DNA of 5,888 nt from Pseudomonas sp. (lineage in GTDB: Bacteria; Pseudomonadota; Gammaproteobacteria; Pseudomonadales; Pseudomonadaceae): positions 1 to 5,888 of the forward strand of contig SKFV01000265.1 in the NCBI GenBank assembly GCA_007117785.1, read 5' to 3'. Of this stretch, positions 1 through 5,067 are shown one piece after another; position 1 is the stretch's first letter; each line of letters starts with the position of its first letter. A model generated the notes under the pieces. The model did no database searches, had not been told where the DNA came from, and worked only from the letters and a program-made list of their open reading frames with translations. The translations under genes and the position numbers were made by a program.

Positions 1-52
1 CCGTCACCGCAAGGAAATCGACAAGCTGCGTACCCAGGCTATCAAGGGTTGA
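1..52 (+). CDS. lapA: LapA, C-terminal end only (lipopolysaccharide assembly protein A domain)
   Basis: Reading from base 2, the frame encodes RHRKEIDKLRTQAIKG and stops at a TGA at 50-52; the rest of the gene lies left of the window. The basic, helical tail and its position directly before lapB fit LapA (DUF1049), a small inner-membrane protein that in E. coli is encoded next to lapB and associates with LapB in lipopolysaccharide assembly. The identification rests mainly on context, because only 16 residues are visible. The stop codon overlaps, or lies five bases before, the lapB start, so the two genes are almost certainly co-transcribed and may be translationally coupled. Confidence 0.7.
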   Translation, partial: RHRKEIDKLRTQAIKG

Positions 53-57
53 TGGCA

Positions 58-1245
58 ATGCAGCATTTGCTGTTTCTCGGTCTATTCCTGTTGGCATTGA
101 TGATTGGGTGGTATCTGGGCCGCCGTGAGGCGATCAAGGTCGGCGTTATGCTGCAACCGCATGGCAGTGCGGTCGACAAACAGTACTTCATTGGCCTTAA
201 CTACCTGCTCAATGAGCAACCCGATGAAGCAATCGAAACCTTTATCCGTGCGCTTGAAGTCAATCCTGAAACCGTAGAAACCCATATTGCCATCGGCAAG
301 CTGTTTTGCCAGCGCGGTGACGTCGAGCGGGCGATCAAGGTGCATCAAAACCTGCTGGCCCGCCCCAATCTCTCACGCCAGCAATCCGATAGTGTGCAGC
401 TTGAACTGGCACGTGATTATCTTGCGGTTGGTCTGGATCAGCGCGCTGAGCGCCTGTTGCAGGAACTGATTTCTGACCGCTCACCGTTGCGTGCCGATGC
501 ACTGATTGAGCTGGTCAAGGTGCATGAGCGCGGGCATGACTGGGAACAGGCCATCCAAATTGGCCAGTTACTGGTGCGTGAGCAGCCAGAATTTGCCACC
601 CCGCTGGCGCATTATCATTGTGAGCAGGCCCGCGCACCCTTGCAGCGAGCTGAATGGCCCATGGCGCGACGCCTGTTGTTGCAGGCGCTGAAAATTGACC
701 GCCACTGTGTGCGGGCAATTTTGCTACTGGCTGAACTCGAGCACCAGGCTCGGCAGCCGGTTGATTGCGCCAAGTGGTTGCAGCGTTTGGTCGCAGAAGG
801 TGCCGATTTCGTTCCGCAAGCCTTGTCCTTGGCCTATTGGTGCAAGGATAATGGCAACCTGGATTTACTCGGTTATCTGGAGCGGGTACTGGCGCACACT
901 GCTCACCCTCCGGTTGCAGTGGTGCTGGCCAAGGCCAATGAGCTGCGCAGTCATGACGAGAATGAGGCATTGCGCTTTGTGCAGGATATTGCCCGGCGGC
1001 AGCCTTCTCTGGGTCTGCTGCGTTACCTGATGACTCTGCCGGTGGCTGATAGCGAGGCTCGGGACCTGGAACAGCACATTGTTGCTGATCTGGTGGCCAG
1101 CAGATACGCCTATCGTTGCCATTCTTGTGGTTTTGCCGCACGTGAATTGCACTGGCAGTGTCCGACGTGCCATCAATGGTCGAGCTTGCGTCCTGAACCG
1201 GACAAGCGCTTGCCGGAAACCAGCCGATCCAGCCAGGGGAACTGA
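58..1245 (+). CDS. lapB: LapB (YciM), TPR and rubredoxin-like adaptor for LPS assembly and LpxC control
   Basis: LapB is an inner-membrane protein that faces the cytoplasm. In E. coli it presents LpxC to the protease FtsH and so limits lipid A synthesis. Seen here: one N-terminal membrane helix (about residues 3-20) followed by GWYLGRR; tetratricopeptide repeats from about residue 43 (YFIGLNYLLNEQPDEAIETF), which predominate up to about residue 330; and a C-terminal rubredoxin-like metal knuckle with C354, C357, C368 and C371 as two CxxC pairs. All the expected metal ligands are present. The length of 395 residues is close to the E. coli protein (389). Possible starts are TTG 49, ATG 52 (overlapping the lapA stop) and ATG 58. 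I prefer 58: AAGGG at 44-48 gives a 9-base spacer, and the N-terminus then lines up with E. coli LapB. ATG 52 would leave only 3 bases. pyrF follows 79 bases later, as in enterobacteria. Confidence 0.95.
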   Translation: MQHLLFLGLFLLALMIGWYLGRREAIKVGVMLQPHGSAVDKQYFIGLNYLLNEQPDEAIETFIRALEVNPETVETHIAIGKLFCQRGDVERAIKVHQNLLARPNLSRQQSDSVQLELARDYLAVGLDQRAERLLQELISDRSPLRADALIELVKVHERGHDWEQAIQIGQLLVREQPEFATPLAHYHCEQARAPLQRAEWPMARRLLLQALKIDRHCVRAILLLAELEHQARQPVDCAKWLQRLVAEGADFVPQALSLAYWCKDNGNLDLLGYLERVLAHTAHPPVAVVLAKANELRSHDENEALRFVQDIARRQPSLGLLRYLMTLPVADSEARDLEQHIVADLVASRYAYRCHSCGFAARELHWQCPTCHQWSSLRPEPDKRLPETSRSSQGN

Positions 1246-1324
1246 AAACGGGGTATCCCTTGAACAAGACCCTGTCAGGCAATCAACCACACCGCACGAT
1301 GCGTTTTCACAACAGGAAGTATGC

Positions 1325-2023
1325 ATGACCTGCACGACACCCGTAATTGTTGCCCTGGACTTTCCAGATGCCGCCGCCGCACTGACTCTAGCAGGCCAAC
1401 TGGACCCGCAACTGTGCCGTCTCAAAGTGGGCAAGGAGCTCTTTACTGCCAGCGGACCCCAGGTGGTAGAGCAGCTGCACACCTTGGGCTTTGAGGTGTT
1501 TCTTGATCTCAAATTCCACGATATTCCCAATACCGCTGCAGCTGCCGTGCGCGCCGCAGCCGAGCTGGGTGTATGGATGGTCAATGTGCATGCCAGCGGC
1601 GGTCGACGCATGCTGGATGCCTGCCGGGAAGTCCTCGAGCAACGCACAGGCGCGCGACCACTACTCACTGCGGTCACGGTTCTGACCAGTCTGGAACAGG
1701 AAGATCTGGTAGAAGTCGGAGTGGATATAGAGCCCATGGTTCAGGTTCAGCGTCTGGCACGCTTGACTCAGGATTGCGGGCTGGATGGCGTAGTGTGCTC
1801 CGCGCGTGAAGCCAAGGCATTGCGCGGGGCTCTGAATGAAAACTTCCTGTTGGTTACCCCGGGTATCCGTCCGGCCGACGCCAGTGCGGATGATCAGAAA
1901 CGTATCGTCAGCCCGGCCCAGGCACTGGAAAACGGTAGCAGCTATCTGGTTATTGGTCGTCCAATCACCCGTGCTGAGCAACCGGCCTCAGCCCTGAGTA
2001 GCATTCTGGCTACGCTGGGCTGA
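1325..2023 (+). CDS. pyrF: Orotidine 5'-phosphate decarboxylase
   Basis: PyrF decarboxylates OMP to UMP, the last step of de novo pyrimidine synthesis, as a cytoplasmic TIM-barrel dimer. The visible signature is complete: VALDFP near the start (D12), the substrate-binding KVGKELF (K34-F40), the catalytic DLKFHDIPNT (D61, K63, D66), and the phosphate-binding VTPGIRP (177-183) and VIGRPIT (209-215, with R212). The 232 residues match the usual Pseudomonas length. The start is ATG 1325, because AGGAAG at 1314-1319 lies 5 bases upstream and the protein then begins directly before the first barrel strand. An ATG at 1321 is out of frame. The frame stays open upstream into lapB, but that part is not PyrF-like. 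The gene sits 79 bases after lapB on the same strand and converges on the dehydrogenase gene, with 15 bases between the two stop codons. Confidence 0.97.
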   Translation: MTCTTPVIVALDFPDAAAALTLAGQLDPQLCRLKVGKELFTASGPQVVEQLHTLGFEVFLDLKFHDIPNTAAAAVRAAAELGVWMVNVHASGGRRMLDACREVLEQRTGARPLLTAVTVLTSLEQEDLVEVGVDIEPMVQVQRLARLTQDCGLDGVVCSAREAKALRGALNENFLLVTPGIRPADASADDQKRIVSPAQALENGSSYLVIGRPITRAEQPASALSSILATLG

Positions 2024-2038
2024 GTCGATTGGTTGGCC

Positions 2039-3094
2039 TCATGGCGTTATGGCCACCTTGAGTACACCATCACGCTGGTGGCTGAACAGGTCATAGGCTG
2101 CCACGATGTCATCCAGTTTAAAGCGGTGAGTCACCATAGGCGTCAGGTCAATCCGCCCGGAGGCCACCACAGCCATCAGGCGGCGCATACGCTCTTTGCC
2201 GCCGGGGCACAGTGTGGTTACTATCTTGTGGTCGCCAAGACCTGCAGCCAGGGCGTCCAGCGGGAGTGACAGCTTGCCGGAATACACACCCAGACTTGAC
2301 AGTGTGCCGCCGGGCTTGAGCGCGCGCAGGCAGGCTTCAAAGGTTTCCTGGGTGCCCAAGGCTTCAATCGCGACGTCCGCACCCTGGCCATCGGTCAGCT
2401 CGCGGATTTTTGCCAGCGGATCTTCTTCCTTGTAATTGATGGTGACGTCAGCGCCCAGACGCTTGGCGACTTCAAGGCGCTCTTTTACCCCGTCAATGAC
2501 GATGATGTGCGTGGCACCCATCAGCTTGGCGCCGGCAGTCGCGCAGAGCCCGATGGGACCTTGAGCATAGATCACTACGGTATCGCCAATACGGATATGG
2601 CCATTTTCCGCACCACCGAAACCGGTACTCATGATGTCCGGACACATGAGTACCTGCTCGTCGGTCAAGCCATCCGGAACCGGGGTCAGGTTGGCCTGGG
2701 CATTGGGGATGCGCACATATTCGGCCTGGCAACCATCAATGGTGTTACCAAACTGCCAACCGCCCATGGCCTTGCCGCCGCACTGGCTGGACACGCCATC
2801 AAGGCAGGGGTGGCACTGGCCACAAGGCGTGATGGCACCCGCGATGACGCGTTGCCCCACCTTGTAGCCGGTCACTGCCTCGCCGAGCTTTTCGATCACG
2901 CCGACCGGTTCATGACCGACGATCAATCCGGGCTTGACCGGGTACTCGCCCTTGAGAATATGCACGTCGGTGCCACAGATGGTCGTTGTGGTGACTTTCA
3001 GCAAGGCATCGGTAGGGCCAATCTCGGGAATCGGGCGCTGCTGGATTTCGATGCGTCCGGGTTCAACAAATACGGCAGCTTTCATGGTGGGCAT
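2039..3094 (-). CDS. Zinc-dependent alcohol dehydrogenase, MDR superfamily, probably NAD-linked
   Basis: This is a 351-residue medium-chain dehydrogenase/reductase that should interconvert an alcohol with its aldehyde or ketone. The N-terminal GroES-like domain carries the catalytic zinc ligands C40 and H61 (in GHEPVG). The third ligand is likely D153 in CPDIMSTGF, as in the secondary alcohol dehydrogenase of Thermoanaerobacter. The structural zinc lobe is intact, with C91, C94, C97 and C105. The Rossmann domain begins near residue 172; its glycine motif reads AQGPIG (177-182), with alanine for the first glycine. D201 at the end of the second strand suggests NAD rather than NADP. The start is ATG 3094: AGGAG (3102-3106) lies 7 bases upstream and MPTMKAAVFVEPG is a typical N-terminus. 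A longer reading to 3172 would translate through the promoter. The gene has its own promoter with a perfect FNR/Anr box, so expression probably rises when oxygen is low. The exact substrate cannot be told from sequence. Confidence 0.93.
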   Translation of the reverse strand: MPTMKAAVFVEPGRIEIQQRPIPEIGPTDALLKVTTTTICGTDVHILKGEYPVKPGLIVGHEPVGVIEKLGEAVTGYKVGQRVIAGAITPCGQCHPCLDGVSSQCGGKAMGGWQFGNTIDGCQAEYVRIPNAQANLTPVPDGLTDEQVLMCPDIMSTGFGGAENGHIRIGDTVVIYAQGPIGLCATAGAKLMGATHIIVIDGVKERLEVAKRLGADVTINYKEEDPLAKIRELTDGQGADVAIEALGTQETFEACLRALKPGGTLSSLGVYSGKLSLPLDALAAGLGDHKIVTTLCPGGKERMRRLMAVVASGRIDLTPMVTHRFKLDDIVAAYDLFSHQRDGVLKVAITP

Positions 3095-3123
3095 GACACA
3101 ACTCCTGGACAGTGAGTGAGCTA

Positions 3124-3136
3124 TAAGGTCACTGTA
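3124..3136 (-). promoter_or_regulatory. Inferred -10 element and transcription start of the dehydrogenase promoter
   Basis: On the minus strand TACAGT (3131-3136) matches four of the six bases of TATAAT. With the FNR/Anr box centred at -41.5, the standard class II activator position, this hexamer falls exactly at -12 to -7. Transcription would then start at an A at 3124 and leave a 30-base leader that contains the AGGAG ribosome binding site. No good -35 hexamer is needed, because the activator covers that position. The start site is inferred from spacing only. Confidence 0.6.
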
Positions 3137-3158
3137 GACCAGTTGATGCTTACGGCAG

Positions 3159-3172
3159 TTGATCCGGATCAA
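3159..3172 (-). promoter_or_regulatory. Perfect FNR/Anr-type box upstream of the alcohol dehydrogenase
   Basis: TTGATCCGGATCAA is a perfect match to the FNR-family consensus TTGAT-N4-ATCAA. It is part of a 16-base perfect palindrome (3158-3173). In Pseudomonas such sites are bound by Anr, the oxygen-sensing iron-sulfur regulator, or by its relative Dnr, which responds to nitric oxide. The box centre (between 3165 and 3166) is 71 bases from the dehydrogenase ATG. It lies wholly in the gap after the stop of the upstream lipoprotein gene. A site of this kind needs FNR-family binding data to tell Anr from Dnr. Confidence 0.88.
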
Positions 3173-3198
3173 CGGGGCTGCATTGATCCGACCGTTGG

Positions 3199-4068
3199 TC
3201 AGTTGCTGTCAGAGCAATCAATTCGGGCAATATCGGCCTGCAAGCGGTCCAGGCGTTGGCGCAAGCGGTCATTCTGGCTTGATGAGTTGAGCGCGACGAC
3301 ATCGCTGAGCATCTCTGCGGCCAACTGGCTATTGATCTCGGTGCGTTGCCGGAAGCTCTCGGTCCAGTAGCTTTCGCGGTCGGTGAGCAGGCGTTTGATG
3401 CGTGCGTTGAAGTCAGTCTGCTCGCGCGCATTCAGAGTGGCATTGAAAGCGTCCAGCCAATAGCTTCGGTTATCCAGCCAGATAGCGTTTTGCCCCTCCA
3501 GTTGCGCTGACCATTCGGCAATGCGTGTTTGCTGTTCTGTCTGCAGGCGACCGATCCAGGGTCGCAGGCGTCGCTCCAGTCGCTCCTGGCGTTCACTGGC
3601 CTGGGTCGCCGCATCGGGTGCGACGTAAGTCTCGTACAGCTCTTGTTGTTGCTCGTTCAGGTTTTGCTGTAATGCTGCAATCTGGTCATCATCCAGTTGT
3701 TGCAACAGCTCGGCCAAGGTGGGTGCCAGGTTGGTCAGCAGGCGATCAAGTGTGGGTTCCAGCTGGTCACGACTACTCAGCAGGGTTTTGGCACTGGGGT
3801 TGCCGTTGAGCAGAGGAGTGGCCAGTTGATCAAGCAGTGCCGGGTATCGGGGGAGTTCCTGCTGGCAGTGCCAATCACGCTGCAGGGCGACTTGCTCACG
3901 CAGCCAACTGCGCTGCTCACGCGTCAAAGGCACATAATCACGGCTTTTCCAGCTGACCAGCCAGGGTAAATTATTGTAGCCAAGCCTGGTGGTACTGCAG
4001 GCAGACAGCGTTCCGGCCAGTAAAAGGCTGATCAGAGCCCAGGCAAGCGGTTTGTGCAGAGATAGCAT
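3199..4068 (-). CDS. DUF6279-like outer-membrane lipoprotein of unknown function
   Basis: The 289-residue product begins with a lipoprotein signal: H5 and K6, a hydrophobic stretch (about 8-20), then the lipobox L21-S22-A23-C24. C24 should be lipidated, and serine at the next position favours the outer membrane. The mature protein opens with RLGYNNLPWLVSW followed by DYVPLTREQ, a pattern typical of the DUF6279 lipoproteins of Pseudomonas and relatives. The rest is highly charged and rich in Gln, Leu and Arg, probably long helices with coiled-coil character (about 105-190 and 225-285). No catalytic motif is visible and no function is established that I know of. The start is ATG 4068, which gives a normal signal peptide; upstream TTG and GTG codons would add a non-signal extension. 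The ribosome binding site is weak (GGGTG, about 6 bases away). The gene lies 111 bases after the CigR-like gene on the same strand, with a hairpin between them. Confidence 0.85.
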   Translation of the reverse strand: MLSLHKPLAWALISLLLAGTLSACSTTRLGYNNLPWLVSWKSRDYVPLTREQRSWLREQVALQRDWHCQQELPRYPALLDQLATPLLNGNPSAKTLLSSRDQLEPTLDRLLTNLAPTLAELLQQLDDDQIAALQQNLNEQQQELYETYVAPDAATQASERQERLERRLRPWIGRLQTEQQTRIAEWSAQLEGQNAIWLDNRSYWLDAFNATLNAREQTDFNARIKRLLTDRESYWTESFRQRTEINSQLAAEMLSDVVALNSSSQNDRLRQRLDRLQADIARIDCSDSN

Positions 4069-4142
4069 TGTTGGCACCCAAAAATCCAAGACTAAGGAAT
4101 CTCGGCTTAGTGTGCAGGGCTAATGTGTATCTTTTCGCATCA

Positions 4143-4174
4143 ATGTCCGCCGCAGGCAATCCTGCGGCAGACAT
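4143..4174 (-). terminator. Strong hairpin between the CigR-like gene and the lipoprotein gene, possible terminator
   Basis: The two arms (4143-4156 and 4161-4174) pair over 14 positions with a single C/A mismatch (4148 against 4169) and enclose the four-base loop 4157-4160. The inner eight pairs, GCCGCAGG with CCTGCGGC, are GC-rich. It begins six bases after the stop of the CigR-like gene, where a terminator for that gene would be expected. Neither strand has a run of T after the stem, so it is not a textbook intrinsic terminator. It could instead protect the mRNA 3' end or need Rho. Confidence 0.55.
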
Positions 4175-4179
4175 ATCAG

Positions 4180-4620
4180 TCAATCCAGAATGTTGTTGAC
4201 GATGGCTTCGATAACGCCAGTGGTTGCGGCAACGAGAACGGCATCACGGCCTACCTGGCGCCACTCATACCCCTCATAACGTGGCAACTGGCGGTAGACT
4301 CGATCGTCGAAGCGCTTGGCAATACCGGGCGGAAGCGGTTTGCCTCGTGCCAGGTTGCGCTGTATGCCAGGTGGCAGGGGTTCCGCTGGCTGCAGGTGCT
4401 CTCGTTGCTCGCGGAAGATACTGCGAATAACGGCTTCATCAAGCATCAGGTTGTCACTGCGTTGTTGTGAATTGGCGCGGCTTGAGCCATGCGAATCACT
4501 GCGTTCAGCAGCCTGTCCACGGGCCTGTGGTGGTTGAGCATGGGTCAGTGGAGCAATCAGACTGGCAGTGAGCAGCAGGCTGCCAGCGGTTAGCAGAATG
4601 CGCGGGTTTTTAAGGTGCAT
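4180..4620 (-). CDS. CigR/RcnB-type small exported protein
   Basis: The 146-residue product has a Sec signal peptide (M1 to about A28: basic HLKNPR, a hydrophobic run, then LTHA before Q29) and a polar, Gln/Ser/Arg-rich linker (29-57). The C-terminal domain contains PLPPGI twice (81-86 and 95-100) around QRNLARGK, then RLPRYEGYEWRQVG-type sequence (LPRYEGYEWRQ at 112-122), and ends in a hydrophobic segment (127-145). This layout is that of the CigR-like branch of the RcnB superfamily. CigR in Salmonella is an inner-membrane protein linked to control of virulence; RcnB in E. coli is a periplasmic protein in nickel/cobalt homeostasis. Here no metal-binding His or Cys cluster is seen, so a metal role is not supported. 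The start is ATG 4620, because AAGGAGA (4626-4632) lies 5 bases upstream and the signal peptide starts there. A longer reading to 4704 lacks such support. The gene is transcribed away from the symporter gene. Confidence 0.85.
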   Translation of the reverse strand: MHLKNPRILLTAGSLLLTASLIAPLTHAQPPQARGQAAERSDSHGSSRANSQQRSDNLMLDEAVIRSIFREQREHLQPAEPLPPGIQRNLARGKPLPPGIAKRFDDRVYRQLPRYEGYEWRQVGRDAVLVAATTGVIEAIVNNILD

Positions 4621-4640
4621 TATCGTCTCCTTGTTTAGTG

Positions 4641-4668
4641 TTCGATCAGTAAAGTGGATGTCGGTTCC
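4641..4668 (-). promoter_or_regulatory. Possible envelope-stress (sigma-22/AlgU-like) promoter for the CigR-like gene
   Basis: On the minus strand GAACCG (4662-4667) is followed, after 16 bases, by TCGAA (4641-4645). The sigma-22/sigma-E consensus is roughly GAACTT-N16/17-TCTGA, so the match is partial (four of six and three of five). The position, about 20 bases before the coding start, leaves a very short leader that includes the ribosome binding site. An exported protein would be a natural target, but a match this loose can occur by chance. Confidence 0.25.
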
Positions 4669-5022
4669 CGCTCCAGGGGGCGCTTGCAGGAAATAAATCG
4701 TCATTGAATGACTGAGTGTTCACCTTCATAAGCTGGATGAATAAGCTGTCAGCCTGCAGCTTGATATGTGCTCAGGTTCAGGGCTGGCAAGGCCTGCCGC
4801 GTTCTTTGAGAGGCTGTACTTGAGTAATGATCGCTGGGCTCGGGATGAAAGTAAAAATGAATGACCGTTCGCAGTTGCTTTGGCGCCAGACATACATAAG
4901 AATCAGGGCGTTGCCGACAAATACAAATAAGCAACCAAACCCTTAACTGAAGTTGACGCGTGCCAGGTATCGGTTTTCCGGAGGCAGGTGTCAGAGTCGA
5001 AGAGTCGCATAACCATAACAAT

Positions 5023-5064
5023 GCAAGCCCTGCGGGAGCTTGCGCGGTTCTCTTGCGGGAGAGA
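5023..5064 (+). promoter_or_regulatory. Tandem hairpins in the symporter leader; the second covers the ribosome binding site
   Basis: The first hairpin pairs GCAAGC (5023-5028) with GCTTGC (5038-5043). The second pairs TCTCT (5049-5053) with AGAGA (5060-5064). Both loops contain TGCGGG. The second stem overlaps GGGAG (5057-5061), the ribosome binding site that sits 6 bases before ATG 5068, so it could limit translation. GCAAG (5023-5027) could instead pair with CTTGC at 5052-5056, which would break both stems. The first hairpin also recalls the REP elements common in Pseudomonas. Function is inferred, and the second stem is short. Confidence 0.35.
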
Positions 5065-5067
5065 TGT

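Larger units (their letters stand above)
4621..5067. other. Divergent intergenic region, 447 bases, no convincing gene
   Basis: This region separates the CigR-like gene (minus) from the symporter gene (plus), so promoters for both are expected here. I see no good sigma-70 pair for either. It holds a weak sigma-22-like match (4641-4668), an odd-centred palindrome GTCATTGAATGAC (4700-4712), a direct repeat ATAAGCTG (4728-4735 and 4741-4748) whose second copy can pair with CAGCTT (4757-4762), the palindrome TGGCGCCA (4881-4888), and two tandem hairpins next to the symporter start. A 39-codon open frame (4827-4946) has no clear ribosome binding site and is not called. Confidence 0.6.

Noticed and set aside
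515..1282. 255-codon open frame on the minus strand across lapB
   Set aside because: It lies antisense to well-supported LapB coding sequence, has a Pro/Ala/Arg-rich low-complexity composition and no recognisable domain.
1293..1307. CGCA-CGA-TGCG followed by TTTT between lapB and pyrF, terminator-like
   Set aside because: A four-pair stem with a three-base loop is too weak to be a credible terminator, and the pyrF ribosome binding site follows within ten bases.
865..1737. 290-codon open frame on the minus strand across lapB and pyrF
   Set aside because: It is antisense to the PyrF catalytic motifs and its Ser/Arg/Thr-rich composition is typical of a shadow frame.
2034..2055. TGGCC and GGCCA around the convergent pyrF and dehydrogenase stops
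   Set aside because: Only five pairs with a twelve-base loop and no T run, so I do not call it a shared terminator.
2507..3115. 202-codon open frame on the plus strand inside the dehydrogenase gene
   Set aside because: It is antisense to the conserved zinc-binding region of the dehydrogenase and has no ribosome binding site or known domain.
3095..3172. N-terminal extension of the dehydrogenase
   Set aside because: It would translate through the FNR/Anr box and -10 element, while ATG 3094 has an AGGAG site at ideal spacing and a normal family N-terminus.
4827..4946. 39-codon open frame on the plus strand in the divergent gap
   Set aside because: No clear ribosome binding site, no hydrophobic or other recognisable segment, and frames of this length occur by chance.
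4953..4973. TTGACG with a TATCGG-like hexamer, as a promoter for the symporter
   Set aside because: The spacer is about nine bases, far too short for a sigma-70 promoter, and no better -10 lies at 16-18 bases.
4749..5021. 90-codon open frame on the minus strand in the divergent gap
   Set aside because: No ribosome binding site, no similarity that I recognise, and an unusual composition; it probably reflects non-coding DNA.
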